From Roseovarius salincola (GTDB taxonomy: Bacteria; Pseudomonadota; Alphaproteobacteria; Rhodobacterales; Rhodobacteraceae): DNA of 64,000 nucleotides. The notes under the pieces were generated by a model. That model had not been told where the DNA came from. It did no database searches and saw only the letters and a list, made by a program, of their open reading frames with translations. Position 1 is the first letter of the stretch. Every line of letters begins with the position of its first letter. The position numbers and the translations under genes were made by a program. Shown one piece after another: positions 8,835 through 20,585 of this stretch. The stretch spans positions 186,001-250,000 of the forward strand of contig NZ_JAPTNL010000001.1 of the NCBI RefSeq assembly GCF_026891095.1, written 5' to 3'.

Positions 8835-10130
8835 TCAGCGGTTCTCGATATCGATGTAGTCGCGCAGCGTCTCGCCATGATAGAGCTGACGCGGGCGGCC
8901 GATCTTGAGCTGGGGATCGCTGATCATTTCCTTCCACTGCGAAATCCAGCCGATGGTGCGCGAGACCGCGAAGATCGGGGTGAACATCGAGGTTGGGAAG
9001 CCCATCGCCTCGAGGATGATGCCCGAGTAGAAATCGACATTCGGGAAGAGCTTCTTGTCGACGAAGTAATCATCCTCGAGCGCTGCCTTTTCCAGGGCCT
9101 TGGCGACCTGGAGGGTGGGGTTGTCCTCGATCCCGAGAAGTTCGAGCACCTCGTCGGCGGATTGCTTCATCACCTTGGCGCGCGGGTCGAAATTCTTGTA
9201 GACGCGGTGGCCGAAACCCATCAGGCGGAAATCATCGTCCTTGTCCTTGGCGCGGGCGAGATATTCGGGGATGCGATCGACGCTGCCGATCTCGCGCAGC
9301 ATTTCGAGGCAGGCCTGGTTGGCGCCGCCATGCGCGGGACCCCAGAGGCAGGCGATGCCGGCGGCGATGCAGGCGAAGGGGTTGGCGCCCGAGGACGACG
9401 CGAGGCGCACCGTCGAGGTCGAGGCGTTCTGCTCGTGATCGGCATGCAGTGTGAAGATCCGGTCCATCGCGCGGCTGAGGATCGGGTTCACCTCGTAGTC
9501 CTCGGCGGGCACGGCAAAGCACATGCGCATGAAGTTCGAGGCATAGTCGAGATCGTTGCGCGGATAGACGAAGGGCTGGCCCAGGGTATATTTGAAGGCC
9601 ATCGCCGCGATCGTGGGCATCTTGGCGATCATCCGGATCGAGGCCACTTCGCGTTGCCATGGATCGGTGATGTCAGTGGAATCGTGATAGAAGGCGCTGA
9701 GCGCGCCCACGACGCCGACCATGATCGCCATGGGATGCGCATCGCGCCGGTAGCCGCGGAACAGATACATCATCTGTTCATGCAGCATCGTGTGGCGGGT
9801 CACCCGTTCCTCGAAATCCTCGAGCTGGGCGGCGGTGGGCAGTTCGCCGTAAAGCAGCAGATAGCAGACTTCGAGGAAATGCGATTTCTCGGCCAGCTGG
9901 TCGATCGGGTAGCCGCGATGCAGCAATTCGCCCTTTTCACCGTCGATATAGGTGATGGTGCTGTCGCAGCTTGCCGTAGAGGTGAAGCCGGGGTCATAGG
10001 TGAACACGCCCGCCTGCCCATAGAGCTTGCGGATGTCGATCACGTCGGGGCCGGTCGTGCCCGCGAGAACGGGCAGTTCGAAATCCTTGCCGTCGATGGT
10101 CAGCCTGGCGGTCGTTTTACTGTCACCCAT
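8835..10130 (-). CDS. gltA: Citrate synthase (type II)
   Basis: Citrate synthase condenses acetyl-CoA with oxaloacetate at the entry of the TCA cycle. The 431-residue protein has all family landmarks: HADHEQNAS near residue 230, then the catalytic residues in GPAHGGAN (about 268), GFGHRVYKN (about 307) and DFYSGI (about 365). The ATG at 10130 ([10 protein letters not shown]) follows a GGGAG ribosome site. An in-frame ATG 24 bp upstream would place that site inside the coding region. It is convergent with the upstream hydratase and shares direction with gltX. Confidence 0.98.
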   Translation of the reverse strand: MGDSKTTARLTIDGKDFELPVLAGTTGPDVIDIRKLYGQAGVFTYDPGFTSTASCDSTITYIDGEKGELLHRGYPIDQLAEKSHFLEVCYLLLYGELPTAAQLEDFEERVTRHTMLHEQMMYLFRGYRRDAHPMAIMVGVVGALSAFYHDSTDITDPWQREVASIRMIAKMPTIAAMAFKYTLGQPFVYPRNDLDYASNFMRMCFAVPAEDYEVNPILSRAMDRIFTLHADHEQNASTSTVRLASSSGANPFACIAAGIACLWGPAHGGANQACLEMLREIGSVDRIPEYLARAKDKDDDFRLMGFGHRVYKNFDPRAKVMKQSADEVLELLGIEDNPTLQVAKALEKAALEDDYFVDKKLFPNVDFYSGIILEAMGFPTSMFTPIFAVSRTIGWISQWKEMISDPQLKIGRPRQLYHGETLRDYIDIENR

Positions 10131-10203
10131 GGGAATCTCCCTCTTGAAGCCCACGCCGGACTGGCGCCAAGGGCTGCTTATTGCATTTGGCCTTTCGAGA
10201 CGG

Positions 10204-11613
10204 TTAACCGCTCTCGCAGGCGGCGTCGGTCAGCCGGGCGACGGTTTCTTCCCGCCCGAGCACTATCATCATGTCAAACACGCTCGGTGTGACGCTGCGG
10301 CCTGCCAGGGCGGCCCGCAGGGGTCCGGCAAGCTTGCCGAACTTCATATCCATGGATTCGGCAAACTGCATGGCTACCGCCTCCAATTCGTCGCGCGCCC
10401 AAGTAGCATTTTGCAGATGCGGCGTCAATTCTTTCAGTATACGACGGGATACATCATCGAGCTGCGCGGCCGCTTTCTCATCCGGTGATATCGGCCTGTC
10501 GGTCAGAACAAATTCTGCCTTTTCAAGAAGTTCCACGAATGTCTTGGCCCTTTCCTTGAGGCAGGGCATGGCCTGTTCCATCAGCGCGGATTTTGCATCC
10601 GACAGGGGCGGGCGACCGATGGCGGCCAGAAAACCGTGCAATTCATGCAGCAGTGCAGCATCGGGCGTGGCCGCGATGTGCCGGCCGCAGAGATTCTCGA
10701 GCTTCTTGAAGTCGAAACGCGCGGGCGACTTGCCGATTCCACTGAGATCGAACCACGCAAGCGCCTGTTCATCGGTAAAGAATTCGTCGTCGCCATGGCT
10801 CCAGCCGAGCCGCGCGAGATAATTGCGCATGCCCGCCGCCGGATAGCCCATCTTCTGATACTCATCGACGCCGAGCGCGCCGTGGCGCTTGGAGAGTTTC
10901 TTGCCGTCGGGGCCGTGGATCAGCGGGATATGCGCATAGGCCGGCAGGGGCCAACCCATCGCCTGGTAGATCAGCATCTGGCGGGCGGCATTGTTGAGGT
11001 GGTCATCGCCGCGGATCACATGGGTCACGCCCATGTCGTGGTCATCCACCGCCACGGCCAGCATGTAGACCGGGCTGCCATCCGAACGCAGCAGCACCAT
11101 ATCGTCGAGCTGATCGTTGCGGATGGTGACATCGCCCTGCACCTCGTCACGGATCACGGTGGCGCCGTCGCGCGGCGCCTTGATGCGGATCACATGGGGT
11201 GCGTCGGGGTGGCTGGCGGGGTCGGCATCGCGCCAGGGGCTTTGAAAGAGGGTCGAGCGCCCTGCGGCGCGGGCGGTCTCGCGGAAGGCCTCGATCTCGT
11301 CCTGGGTGGAGAAGCACTTGTAGGCCTCGCCCTTGTCGAGCAACTCCAGCGCCACCGCGCGGTGACGTTCGGCGCGCGCGTTCTGGCTGATGACCTCGCC
11401 GTCATGCTGAAGGCCGAGCCAGGCCATGCCGTCGAGGATCGCCTGTGTGGCCTCGGGCGTGGAGCGGGCGCGGTCGGTATCCTCGATGCGCAACAGGAAG
11501 CGGCCCCCGCGCCCGCGCGCATAGAGCCAGTTGAACAGTGCGGTCCGCGCGCCACCGATATGCAGGAAACCCGTGGGCGAGGGGGCGAAACGGGTCACGA
11601 CTGTCTGGGACAT
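10204..11613 (-). CDS. gltX: Glutamyl-tRNA synthetase
   Basis: Charges tRNA-Glu with glutamate. The 469-residue class I synthetase begins [15 protein letters not shown] and has the HIGH-type signature FLHIGGA (about residues 17-23). The KMSKS-type loop KKLSKRHG lies near residue 240, followed by the helical anticodon-binding domain. I placed the start at the ATG at 11613; 53 further codons are open upstream but do not resemble the family. Divergent comEC starts 85 bp away. gltA follows downstream after about 70 bp. Confidence 0.97.
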   Translation of the reverse strand: MSQTVVTRFAPSPTGFLHIGGARTALFNWLYARGRGGRFLLRIEDTDRARSTPEATQAILDGMAWLGLQHDGEVISQNARAERHRAVALELLDKGEAYKCFSTQDEIEAFRETARAAGRSTLFQSPWRDADPASHPDAPHVIRIKAPRDGATVIRDEVQGDVTIRNDQLDDMVLLRSDGSPVYMLAVAVDDHDMGVTHVIRGDDHLNNAARQMLIYQAMGWPLPAYAHIPLIHGPDGKKLSKRHGALGVDEYQKMGYPAAGMRNYLARLGWSHGDDEFFTDEQALAWFDLSGIGKSPARFDFKKLENLCGRHIAATPDAALLHELHGFLAAIGRPPLSDAKSALMEQAMPCLKERAKTFVELLEKAEFVLTDRPISPDEKAAAQLDDVSRRILKELTPHLQNATWARDELEAVAMQFAESMDMKFGKLAGPLRAALAGRSVTPSVFDMMIVLGREETVARLTDAACESG

Positions 11614-11698
11614 GAGAAGAATTAACCTTTCGGTAACCGTGATGGGCCTAGCGTTGCGTTGCGGCCTGTCTATCGGCGCGGCGTGAGGGAGACAAGAC

Positions 11699-13723
11699 TT
11701 GGCACCCCTGCTGGCATTGCGGGCGGCATGGCTGGCGCAGCGCGGGCATCTGTTCGCCTGGACGCCGGTCATGGTGGCATGCGGCGTGGGGTTTTACTTT
11801 GCGCTGCCGGCCGAGCCCGCGCCATGGATGATCGGTGCGGCGGCGGCGATGGCGGCGCTGCTGGGGGTCGCGACGCGGCGCGCGGGCGCGGCCGGCGGGC
11901 CGCTGTTATGGGCGGGGGCGCTGATGCTGGCGGGTTTCGCCATGGCGGGCGCGCGCGCGCATGTGGTGGCCGAGCCGGTGCTGGGCTGGCGTTATTACGG
12001 TCCGGTCGAGGGGCGGATCGTGGCGATCGACCGCTCGGCATCGGACGCGCTGCGCCTGACGCTGGATCATGTGAGCCTGCGCGATGTGTCGCCGGGGCGC
12101 ACGCCCGCGCGGGTGCGCGTATCGCTGCATGGAACGCAAGGGTTCATCCGCCCCGAGCCGGGGCAATGGGTGATGATGAGCGCGCATCTGTCACCGCCCG
12201 GCGGCCCGGTCGAGCCGGGGGGCTTCGATTTCCAGCGCCATTCGTGGTTTCTGCGCCTGGGGGCGGTGGGATATACGCGCGTTCCGGTGCTGGCGCTGGC
12301 GCCGCCCGAGGGCGGGCAGTGGATGGCGCGTGCGCGCATGGCGATGTCGGCGCGTATTCAGGCGCGGCTGTCGGGCGATACCGGGGCGTTCGCGGCGGCG
12401 ATCATGACCGGGGACCGCTCGGCTTTCGGGCGCGCGGCGCTTGAGGCGCTGCGGGTCACCAATCTTGCGCATCTGCTGGCGATTTCGGGGCTGCATATGG
12501 GCCTGCTGGCGGGGGTGGTCTTTGGCCTCTTCCGGCTTCTCTTCGCGGCGGTGCCGGTGGTGGGGTTGCGTGTTCCGGCCAAGAAGCTGTCGGCGGCGCT
12601 GGCGCTGCCGGTGGCGGCGGTTTACCTCGGGCTGTCTGGGGGCAATGTCGCGACCGAACGCGCCTTCGTCATGGTGGCGGTGGCGCTTTTGGCGGTGATC
12701 GCGGACCGGCGGGCGCTGTCGCTGCGGTCAGTGGCGCTGGCGGCGCTGATCGTGCTGGCGCTGCGCCCCGAAGCATTGCTGGGACCGGGGTTCCAGATGT
12801 CATTCGCGGCGACCTCGGCGCTGGTGCTGACCTATGGCTGGCTGCGTGAGCGGGCGGTGCCGCTGGGGCCGCGCTGGATCCGGCCTGCGGTGTCGGTGCT
12901 GGTGTCGTCCTTCGTGGCCGGGATCGCGACGGCGCTGGTCGCGGCGGCGCATTTCAACCAGTTCGCGCATTACGGGCTGATCGCCAATCTGCTGAGCGTG
13001 CCCCTGATGGGGACGCTGGTGATGCCTGCGGCGGTGATGGCGGCGAGCCTCATGCCCTTCGGTCTCGAGGCGCTGCCGCTCCGGGTGATGGGGCTGGGGC
13101 TCGACTGGATCCTTGGCGTCGCGCATTGGGTGGCGGGGTGGAGCGGCGCGCGTGGCACGGTCGTCAGCCCCGGCCCGGCGGTCTTGCCGCTATTGGGTCT
13201 GGGGGTGCTGATGCTGGCGCTTTGGCGTGGGCGGTTGCGCTTCCTGGGCGTCGCGCCGGCGGGGCTGAGCGCGCTCTTGTGGCTGGGGGCGGAGCGACCA
13301 CTGGTGCTGATCGCCGAGAGCGGCGGGCTCGTGGGGGTGATGAGCGCCGAGGGGCGCGCGCTCAATGTCGCGCGGGGTGGCGGGTTCGTGGCGCTGAACT
13401 GGCTGGAAAACGATGGCGATCCGGCCGATCAGGCGGGCGCGCACCGGCGCTGGCAGGCGCTGCCGCCCGATGCGGGGCTGGGGCTGCTGGTGCTGCGCGG
13501 CAAGCGCGCGGTCGCGGCGCTGCGCGATTGCGGGGGGCATGACTGGCTGGTTCTCAATGCCGATCCGCCCCGTGACCTGCCCGGCGATCTGCCCTGCCAG
13601 CTGTTCCACCCCGCGAGCCTGCGCCAAAGCGGGGCGGTCGCGCTCTGGCCCGATGGGGACGGCGGTCTGCGCGTGGTCACCGCGCGCCAGATCACCGGCA
13701 CGCGGCTCTGGAACGATCAATAG
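11699..13723 (+). CDS. comEC: ComEC/Rec2-family DNA uptake channel protein
   Basis: A 674-residue polytopic membrane protein of the ComEC/Rec2 family, the inner-membrane channel for single-stranded DNA in natural transformation. An N-terminal DUF4131-like region is followed by the competence domain, with the signature [15 protein letters not shown] at about residues 257-271 and many helices after it. A short, poorly conserved C-terminal extension replaces the full metallo-beta-lactamase domain of some relatives. The start is a TTG at 11699 preceded by GAGGGAGA. The last 7 bp overlap the end of convergent lexA. Confidence 0.9.
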   Translation: MAPLLALRAAWLAQRGHLFAWTPVMVACGVGFYFALPAEPAPWMIGAAAAMAALLGVATRRAGAAGGPLLWAGALMLAGFAMAGARAHVVAEPVLGWRYYGPVEGRIVAIDRSASDALRLTLDHVSLRDVSPGRTPARVRVSLHGTQGFIRPEPGQWVMMSAHLSPPGGPVEPGGFDFQRHSWFLRLGAVGYTRVPVLALAPPEGGQWMARARMAMSARIQARLSGDTGAFAAAIMTGDRSAFGRAALEALRVTNLAHLLAISGLHMGLLAGVVFGLFRLLFAAVPVVGLRVPAKKLSAALALPVAAVYLGLSGGNVATERAFVMVAVALLAVIADRRALSLRSVALAALIVLALRPEALLGPGFQMSFAATSALVLTYGWLRERAVPLGPRWIRPAVSVLVSSFVAGIATALVAAAHFNQFAHYGLIANLLSVPLMGTLVMPAAVMAASLMPFGLEALPLRVMGLGLDWILGVAHWVAGWSGARGTVVSPGPAVLPLLGLGVLMLALWRGRLRFLGVAPAGLSALLWLGAERPLVLIAESGGLVGVMSAEGRALNVARGGGFVALNWLENDGDPADQAGAHRRWQALPPDAGLGLLVLRGKRAVAALRDCGGHDWLVLNADPPRDLPGDLPCQLFHPASLRQSGAVALWPDGDGGLRVVTARQITGTRLWNDQ

Positions 13724-14418
13724 GTGCGGATCAGCCCCACAAGGCGGCCCTGCACCTTGACCTTTTCTTCGGGCAACACGCGGGTTTCATAGGCCGGGTT
13801 GGCGGCCTCGAGCGCGATGGCGTGGCCACGGCGGAAGAATTTCTTGAGCGTCGCCTCCTGATCCTCGACCAGGGCGACGACGATGTCACCGTTATCGGCG
13901 GTGCTGGTTTCGCGGATGACGACCACGTCGCCATCATTGATGCCCGCGCCGATCATGGAATCGCCCTTCACCTCGAGCGCATAATGCTCGCCCTGGCCCG
14001 ACAGCATCGAGCCGGGCACGGCGATATTGTGGCTGGCATGGGAAATCGCCTCGATCGGGACACCGGCGGCGATCCGGCCCATCACCGGCAATTCCATCGC
14101 GCCGGCCATTTCGACGGGCTGCGCATTGGCGGGGCGGGGGGCATCGGGTTTCTCGCCCTCTATGACGCGGGGGGTGAAGCCGTGGCTGGCATCCCCGCCA
14201 AGCGATTCAGGCAGGCGCACGATCTCGAGCGCGCGGGCACGATGCGCGAGGCGGCGGATGAATCCGCGTTCCTCGAGCGCGGTGATCAGTCGGTGGATGC
14301 CCGACTTGGAGCGCAGATCCAGCGCCTCCTTCATCTCGTCGAAACTGGGCGGCACGCCATCGGATTGCACGCGCCGGTGGATGAAGGCGAGAAGATCGAG
14401 TTGTTTCTTGGTCAGCAT
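13717..14418 (-). CDS. lexA: SOS repressor LexA
   Basis: LexA represses DNA-damage genes and cleaves itself when RecA is activated. The 233-residue protein has an N-terminal winged helix ([16 protein letters not shown]...), the Ala118-Gly119 cleavage bond in GRIAAGVPI, the catalytic Ser154 in KGDSM and Lys192 in ATLKK. The start at 14418 gives the standard N-terminus; the 32 codons open upstream cross the promoter. Autoregulation is indicated by the operator at 14486-14500. It is convergent with comEC (7 bp overlap). Confidence 0.98.
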   Translation of the reverse strand: MLTKKQLDLLAFIHRRVQSDGVPPSFDEMKEALDLRSKSGIHRLITALEERGFIRRLAHRARALEIVRLPESLGGDASHGFTPRVIEGEKPDAPRPANAQPVEMAGAMELPVMGRIAAGVPIEAISHASHNIAVPGSMLSGQGEHYALEVKGDSMIGAGINDGDVVVIRETSTADNGDIVVALVEDQEATLKKFFRRGHAIALEAANPAYETRVLPEEKVKVQGRLVGLIRTY

Positions 14419-14485
14419 GTGCGCTCCTCGGGGACATGAACATCGTCCCTGCATCAGTCCCGGCATTGACGGGGTGTTTTGCTTT

Positions 14486-14514
14486 GTTCTACGCATGTTC
14501 CCGTTTTGTGTCAA
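14486..14514 (-). promoter_or_regulatory. lexA promoter with SOS box
   Basis: On the minus strand TTGACA (14514-14509) and TAGAAC (14491-14486) are separated by exactly 17 bp, a sigma-70-type promoter. GAAC-N7-GAAC (14500-14486; on the plus strand GTTC-N7-GTTC) is the alphaproteobacterial LexA box and covers the spacer and the -10 element, so LexA binding should block RNA polymerase. It lies 68 bp upstream of the lexA start. Confidence 0.9.
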
Positions 14515-14601
14515 CCGCGCTCTCGGCCCAGAGCCGTGTGCGCGCGGCCTGCCTTGGCCTCCGGCGGGCGTATTCGGGGCAAGATGAAGCCGGGGAGCCT
14601 G

Positions 14602-14652
14602 TCTTCATCTGGCGAAAAATACCTCGGGGGTCCGGGGGCAGCGCCCCCGGTC
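14602..14652 (-). repeat. Dispersed palindrome plus GAGGTATTT element, copy 2 (likely terminator)
   Basis: On the minus strand this reads a GGGGGC-GCT-GCCCCC hairpin, then GGACCCCCGAGGTATTTTTC and GCCAGATGAAGAC. It is the same element as at 8737, in inverted orientation. It starts a few bases after the moeA stop, at the end of the trpG-to-moeA run, so it probably terminates that transcript before lexA. Confidence 0.8.
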
Positions 14653-14655
14653 TTT

Positions 14656-15828
14656 TCAAAGCGGAAGGTAGTCGATCATGTCCCCGGCGCGGCGGGGCGG
14701 GTCGTCGGCGGGGCGGATCATCAGGGCGTTGGCGCTGGCCAGCACCGACAGGAGCGCGCTGTCCTGACGGGCAGCGGGGGTGATCCGGCCGTCGCGGATT
14801 TCGGCGCGCATGTAATGTTCGCGCGGCCCCCCCGCGGGAAGGTCATGCGCCAGCGCGGCGCTCAGGCGCGGCGCGGGCTGCGCGCCAAGGCCCAGCATGG
14901 CGCGGATCATGGGCGCGACGAAGACATGGCCGCAGACCATCGCCGAGACCGGGTTGCCCGGCAGGCCGATCATCGCCGCCCGGCCCATGCGCCCCGCCAT
15001 CAGCGGTTTGCCGGGGCGCATGCGCACCTTGTAGAAGGCCTGTTCCATGCCAAGACCGGCAGCCACCGCGCCGACGAGGTCGTGATCGCCCACCGACGCG
15101 CCGCCGATGGTGATCACGAGATCCGCGCCCGAAGCCAGCCCGAAGGCGGTTTCGAGCGACGCGGACGTGTCGCGGGCAATGGGCAGGATGCGCGCCTCGG
15201 CGCCGAGCCCCTCCAGCATGGCCTTGAGGCCGAATGTGTTGGAGGCGATGATCTGGTCCGGTCCCGGCGTGTCGCCGGGCATCACCAGTTCATCCCCCGT
15301 CGAGATCAGCGCCACGCGCGGTTTGCGCCGCACATCGAGCATGGGCAGGTTCATCGACGCGAGAAGCGCGATATCCGCCGCCCCGAGGCGGCGCGGGGCG
15401 GCGAAGCGATCACCGGCCTTGAAATCGGCCCCGGCGGGGCGCACATGGCTGGCCTCGCCAACCTTGTCGCCCAGGGTGATGCGCGCGCCGCTGCGGGTCA
15501 CGTCCTCTTGCATCACAACCCGGTCGGCCCCTTCGGGCAGGGGCGCGCCGGTGAAGATGCGCAGGGCCTCGCCCGGCCCCAGCGCGCCCTCAAAGCCATG
15601 CCCTGCCGCGGCTTCGCCGATCACGGTGAATTCTGCGCCGGGGCGTGCGGCCGCCCCGTCAAGTGCGTAGCCATCCATCGCTGAGGCGGCGAAGGGCGGC
15701 TGGTCGCGCGCCGCCAGCGCATCGCGCGCCAGCACGCGGCCGGCGGCCTCGGACAGGGGGACGGTTTCGATGTCGAGCGGCGACACCAGCGAGAACAGGT
15801 GATCCAAAGCCTCGTCGACGGTGATCAT
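14656..15828 (-). CDS. moeA: Molybdopterin molybdotransferase MoeA
   Basis: MoeA inserts molybdate into adenylylated molybdopterin, the last step of molybdenum cofactor synthesis. The 390-residue protein follows the MoeA/gephyrin pattern: an N-terminal domain with PPFAASAMDGYA (about residues 44-55), IFTGAPLPEGAD, ISTGDELV, and the MPT-binding segment TIGGASVGDHD with GLPGNPVSAM. It follows moaC by about 40 bp and is the last gene of the trpG-trpD-trpC-moaC-moeA run. The dispersed hairpin element lies right after its stop. Confidence 0.96.
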   Translation of the reverse strand: MITVDEALDHLFSLVSPLDIETVPLSEAAGRVLARDALAARDQPPFAASAMDGYALDGAAARPGAEFTVIGEAAAGHGFEGALGPGEALRIFTGAPLPEGADRVVMQEDVTRSGARITLGDKVGEASHVRPAGADFKAGDRFAAPRRLGAADIALLASMNLPMLDVRRKPRVALISTGDELVMPGDTPGPDQIIASNTFGLKAMLEGLGAEARILPIARDTSASLETAFGLASGADLVITIGGASVGDHDLVGAVAAGLGMEQAFYKVRMRPGKPLMAGRMGRAAMIGLPGNPVSAMVCGHVFVAPMIRAMLGLGAQPAPRLSAALAHDLPAGGPREHYMRAEIRDGRITPAARQDSALLSVLASANALMIRPADDPPRRAGDMIDYLPL

Positions 15829-15870
15829 GGCTGTGCTGTTCCTCTGATGAAGCGCGGCGCGCGCCGCCTG

Positions 15871-16346
<476 letters not shown>

Positions 16347-16347
<1 letters not shown>

Positions 16348-17165
16348 CACATGCCCCCGGCGGTCAGCGGGTTGGCCAGCAGCGCGCGGGTCGCGTTGGC
16401 GACATCCTTCTCGCGCATCAGGGATTCGCCGATCAGGAAGCAGCGCGCGCCATACATCGCCATGTCCGACAGATCCTTGGGCGTGGACAGGCCGCTTTCG
16501 CAGATGATCATGCGCCCCTCGGGTACCAGTTTCGAGAGCTTGCGCGTGGTGTCGAGCGAGGTCTCGAAGGTGTTCAGATCGCGGTTGTTGATACCGATGA
16601 GCTGCGAGGAGAGCCGCTCGGCGCGTTCAAGTTCCTGCTGGTCATGCACTTCGATCAGCGCGTCCATGCCCCAGTCATGCGCCGCCGATTCCAGCTCGGC
16701 GGCCTGGCTGTCATCGACCGAGGCCATGATGATCAGGATGCAATCGGCGCCCCATGCGCGGGCCTCGGCCACCTGGTAGGGGTCATACATGAAATCCTTG
16801 CGCAGCACCGGCAGCGCGCAGGCGCTGCGCGCCATGCCAAGGAACTCGGGCGCGCCCTGGAAGCTGGGTGTGTCTGTCAGCACACTGAGGCAGGTCGCGC
16901 CGCCGGTTTCATAGGCCTCGGCCAGCGCGGCGGGGTCGAAATCTTCGCGGATAAGCCCCTTGGAGGGGCTGGCCTTCTTGATTTCGGCGATCAGCCCGTA
17001 GCCCTGTTTGCTGGCTTGCAGCAGCGCATCGGCGAAGGGGCGCACTGGATCGGCGTCGCGCGCGGCGGCCTCGATCTCGTCGAGGGGGCGTTCGGCCTTG
17101 GCGGCGGCGATCTCGTCCAGCTTGTAGGCTTTGATCTTGTCGAGGATGGTGGGCGTGGTGGTCAT
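16347..17165 (-). CDS. trpC: Indole-3-glycerol phosphate synthase
   Basis: TrpC converts carboxyphenylaminodeoxyribulose phosphate to indole-3-glycerol phosphate. The 272-residue TIM barrel shows the family motifs [14 protein letters not shown] (about residues 56-69), [24 protein letters not shown] and ICESGLS. The ATG at 17165 overlaps the trpD stop by 4 bp. The protein is monofunctional: no TrpF fusion is present and no trpF lies in this window. Confidence 0.97.
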
Positions 17166-18184
17166 GCGGCCTCCGATGTGACTTTGGCCAGGGCTTCGAT
17201 CTTGTTGAGCGCGCTGCCGCTGTCGATGCTTTCGGCGGCCTGGGCGACGCCTTCGCGCACATCGCCCGCATGGCCCGCCACCACCAGGGCGGCGGCGGCA
17301 TTCAAAAGCACCGCGTCGCGATAGGCGCCGGGCTGGCCATTGAGCAGTGCCCGAAGGGCCTGCGCGTTCTGATCGGGCGTGCCGCCGAGGATATCCTCGA
17401 ACGGATGCACCGGCAGGCCGAAATCCTCGGGATGCATTTCGATATCGGTGACGTAACCATTCTCGCCCAGCTGGGCAACCCAGGTCGTGCCGGTGATGGT
17501 CATTTCGTCGGTGCCGTCCGAGCCATGCACGAGCCAGGCGCGCTCGGAGCCGAGCTGCCCCAGGGTTTCGGCCATGGGGCGGATCAGGTCGCGCGCGAAG
17601 GCGCCGGTCAATTGCCGTTTCACGCCCGCCGGGTTGGTGAGCGGGCCGAGAATGTTGAAGATGGTGCGCGTGCCCAGTTCGGCGCGTACCGGCCCGACAT
17701 GGGCCATGGCCGGGTGATGCATCGGCGCCATCATGAAGGCGATGCCGACGCGGGCCAGCGCCTTTTGGACCATTTCGGGGCCGACCATCACGTTGATGCC
17801 CATCTGCGTCAGCGCATCCGCGGCGCCCGATTTCGACGAGAGATTGCGGTTGCCATGCTTGGCCACGGGCACGCCCGCCCCCGCCACCACGAAGGCCGCG
17901 GCGGTCGAGATGTTGAGCGTTCCCTTGCCGTCGCCGCCGGTGCCGACGATGTCGATCGCCCCTTGAGGCGCGGTGACCTTGTTGCATTTGGCGCGCATCA
18001 CCGCGGCGGCGGCGGCGAATTCATCCACCGTCTCGCCGCGCGTCCGCAGGGCCATCAGGAAGCCGCCCATCTGCGCGGGCGTGGCCTCGCCCTCGAACAG
18101 GCAGGCAAAGGCCTCTTCGGCCTCGTCGCGGGTCAGCGGGCGTTCGGCGGCGGCGCCGATCAGCGGTTTGAGGCGGTCGCTCAT
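17162..18184 (-). CDS. trpD: Anthranilate phosphoribosyltransferase
   Basis: TrpD transfers phosphoribose from PRPP to anthranilate. The 340-residue protein has the PRPP-binding signature [17 protein letters not shown] (about residues 78-94), [15 protein letters not shown] and [11 protein letters not shown]. It is separate from trpG here, unlike the TrpGD fusion of enteric bacteria. Overlaps of 4 bp with trpG upstream and with trpC downstream indicate one translationally coupled operon. Confidence 0.97.
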   Translation of the reverse strand: MSDRLKPLIGAAAERPLTRDEAEEAFACLFEGEATPAQMGGFLMALRTRGETVDEFAAAAAVMRAKCNKVTAPQGAIDIVGTGGDGKGTLNISTAAAFVVAGAGVPVAKHGNRNLSSKSGAADALTQMGINVMVGPEMVQKALARVGIAFMMAPMHHPAMAHVGPVRAELGTRTIFNILGPLTNPAGVKRQLTGAFARDLIRPMAETLGQLGSERAWLVHGSDGTDEMTITGTTWVAQLGENGYVTDIEMHPEDFGLPVHPFEDILGGTPDQNAQALRALLNGQPGAYRDAVLLNAAAALVVAGHAGDVREGVAQAAESIDSGSALNKIEALAKVTSEAA

Positions 18185-18762
18185 GCGGGTACCTTCATCA
18201 GGTCGAGAAAATTCCTGAGCAGTGCATGGCCGTGTTCGGATGCGATCGATTCAGGGTGGAACTGGACGCCGTGGATCGGCAGGGTGCGGTGTTGAAGCCC
18301 CATGATCGTGCCATCCTCGAGGGTGGCGGTGATGTCCAGCTCTTCGGGGCAGGTTTCGCGTTCGACCACCAGCGAATGATAGCGCGTCGCCTCGAAGGGC
18401 GAGGGCAGCCCGGAAAAGATGCCCGTGCCGGTGTGGTGCATCCGGCCCATCTTGCCGTGGACGATTTCGGAATGGCGCACGACCTTGCCGCCGAAAGCCT
18501 GGCCGATGGTCTGATGCCCGAGGCAAACGCCCAGGAGAGGTGTGCCCGTCTCGGCCGCGGCGGCGGTCAGGGCGAGGCAGATACCGGCTTGGTCGGGATC
18601 GCAGGGGCCGGGCGAGAGCAGGATGCCCGCCGGGTTCATCGCCATCGCCTGCTGCACATCCAGCGCGTCGTTGCGCTTCACCACAACCTCGGCGCCCAGT
18701 TCACCGACGTAATGCACCAGATTATAGGTGAAACTGTCGTAGTTATCTATCAGAAGCAGCAT
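18181..18762 (-). CDS. trpG: Anthranilate synthase glutamine amidotransferase component
   Basis: TrpG supplies ammonia from glutamine to TrpE (encoded at 22400-23911) for anthranilate synthesis. The 193-residue class I amidotransferase begins [16 protein letters not shown] and carries the nucleophile Cys in [15 protein letters not shown] (about residue 80). The His-Glu pair is in VQFHPESI. It is the first gene of the trpGDC-moaC-moeA operon, with an apparent free-standing promoter in the 125 bp between it and the divergent gene at 18888. Its sequence is close to PabA-type subunits, so a shared role in p-aminobenzoate synthesis is possible. Confidence 0.95.
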   Translation of the reverse strand: MLLLIDNYDSFTYNLVHYVGELGAEVVVKRNDALDVQQAMAMNPAGILLSPGPCDPDQAGICLALTAAAAETGTPLLGVCLGHQTIGQAFGGKVVRHSEIVHGKMGRMHHTGTGIFSGLPSPFEATRYHSLVVERETCPEELDITATLEDGTIMGLQHRTLPIHGVQFHPESIASEHGHALLRNFLDLMKVPA

Positions 18763-18887
18763 TTCGCCTGTCCTTGCGGCAATGGGGGCTGGAGCGCCTT
18801 GCGGGGGTCGGGCTATACATGTTCAGGCTTGCGCGGCACCGTCAAGGGGCGCATAGCTGGGAAACAGGGATTTAAGGGGGCAACGCA

Positions 18888-20480
18888 GTGGCAGGCGGGA
18901 CTTTCTGGGGCTTTTTGACAGGAATCGTGGTCTCGGGCGCGGTGGCCGGGGCGGTCTCGCTGATGAGTCCGCCGCTCGGTGCGCGCGTCCCCGAGGCCAC
19001 GGCGCTTGATGTGCCGGCGGGGTCGGAATTCAACCAGTCACGCGAGGATCGCGAGGCCGATCTGCCTGCGAATGAGCCCACGCCCGAAGCGGGTGGCGCG
19101 CCCAGGGTCGTGGCCCCGGAAGCCGATGATCTGAGCGCGCTGGACGATGCCGATACGGCGCCTGCCGGGCAGCCCGAGGCGGGCGGCGCCGAAGGGGCGC
19201 TTGACGCGCCGGACGCGGGCGATGCCGGCACCGGTGTCGCTGTCGAAAGCGAAAGCCCGGTTCTGCCAAGCCCGCAGGCGATGGTGCCCGATGCGCCGGC
19301 CGGCGAGGAGGAACTGTCGATCTCGACGGAGCCCGCGCAGCCGGTTCAGCCCTCGGTCGAGACCGAAAGCGGCGCGTTCCCCAGCCCTGAGACCGACCCC
19401 GCCGCCGGGGCCGCGCCCGAGGCTGAGGCCGTGCCCGAAACCGGGGCGGCGCCCGAAACGGAGCCAGCGCCCGAAACGGAGGCCGCCCCCGAGGAAGCGC
19501 AGATTCCCGAGGCCGCAAGCCCCGACGAGGCGGAGGCCGCGCCCGAGGTGATGGATGTGCCCGAGGCCCAAAGCCCTGACGAGGTCAGCCCCGGTACGGC
19601 CCAACCCCAAGACGTGCCGGAAGGCGGCGCAGATGCGCCAGAGGCGGGCGAGGACGAGGAAACGGCCCCCTCGGGGACGATCGAGAATATTGCCACAGGT
19701 GTCACGACCGATCGCCTGCCGTCACTGCGCGCCGCGCCTGAAGGTGAGGAACCCGATGCGCCCGATGCCACCGAAGACGGCGACTCCCCCGAGGCCGAGG
19801 ACACGCGCCCGCCGCTGGAACGCTTTGCCGCGCCATTCGAGAATCCCGAGGGCAAGCCGCTGATGTCGATCGTGCTGATCGACGACGGTTCCGGCCCGGT
19901 CGGCCCCGAGGTTCTGGCGGATTTTCCCTATCCGGTCAGCCTTGCGGTGGATGCATCATGGGATGGGGCGTCGCAGCGCGCGCGGGTGTATCGCGCGGCG
20001 GGGCTGGAGGTGCTGGCGCTGGCCGATCTGCCTGACAATGCCACAGCGCGCGACACCGAGGTGGCGATGCAGTCCTTTCTGAGCGCGGTGCCCGAGGCGG
20101 TGGCGGTGATGGAGGCGCCGGGCGACGCGCTGCAATCCAATCGCGCCGCCAGCCAGCAATTGGCGGAAATCCTGCTGGATAGCGGTCATGGGCTGCTGAT
20201 GTTTCCCGAGGGGCTGAACACGGCGCAGCAACTGGCGGCGAAGGCGGGCGTGCCATCGGCGGCGGTGTTCCGGGATTTCGACGATCAGGGGCAGGATGCC
20301 ACGGTGATCCGGCGGTTCCTGGATCAGGCCGCGTTCCGGGCCGGGCAGGAAGAGAACGGGGTCATCATGGTCGGTCGTCTGCGCCCCGACACGATCAGCG
20401 CGCTGTTGCTCTGGGGGCTTCAGGACCGCGCCAGCCGGGTCGCGTTGGCGCCGGTCTCGGCGGTGCTGCTCGCTGAGTGA
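18888..20480 (+). CDS. Membrane-anchored divergent polysaccharide deacetylase-fold protein (YibQ-like)
   Basis: A 530-residue protein in three parts. Residues 1-28 form a membrane anchor. Residues about 40-310 are a low-complexity Pro/Glu/Ala-rich linker, probably a periplasm-spanning spacer. The C-terminal about 215 residues (from PLMSIVLIDDGSGPVGPEVL) match the divergent polysaccharide deacetylase (YibQ/DUF610) pattern. Catalytic activity in this family is uncertain. Gene position next to trpG is shared with other Rhodobacteraceae as I recall. The repetitive linker is prone to length variation. Confidence 0.78.
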   Translation: MAGGTFWGFLTGIVVSGAVAGAVSLMSPPLGARVPEATALDVPAGSEFNQSREDREADLPANEPTPEAGGAPRVVAPEADDLSALDDADTAPAGQPEAGGAEGALDAPDAGDAGTGVAVESESPVLPSPQAMVPDAPAGEEELSISTEPAQPVQPSVETESGAFPSPETDPAAGAAPEAEAVPETGAAPETEPAPETEAAPEEAQIPEAASPDEAEAAPEVMDVPEAQSPDEVSPGTAQPQDVPEGGADAPEAGEDEETAPSGTIENIATGVTTDRLPSLRAAPEGEEPDAPDATEDGDSPEAEDTRPPLERFAAPFENPEGKPLMSIVLIDDGSGPVGPEVLADFPYPVSLAVDASWDGASQRARVYRAAGLEVLALADLPDNATARDTEVAMQSFLSAVPEAVAVMEAPGDALQSNRAASQQLAEILLDSGHGLLMFPEGLNTAQQLAAKAGVPSAAVFRDFDDQGQDATVIRRFLDQAAFRAGQEENGVIMVGRLRPDTISALLLWGLQDRASRVALAPVSAVLLAE

Positions 20481-20585
20481 TCGAGGCGCGATCCCTATGC
20501 GGGCATTGTCAATCGGTGATTCATCTATAACCTTGCCCTGGTGGGCCGTCTTTGGCGCGCGATATCACAGGTCAGGAGTATCAGT

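Noticed and set aside
8781-10292. 503-codon plus-strand frame over gltA
   Set aside because: Shadow of citrate synthase, no motif and no ribosome site.
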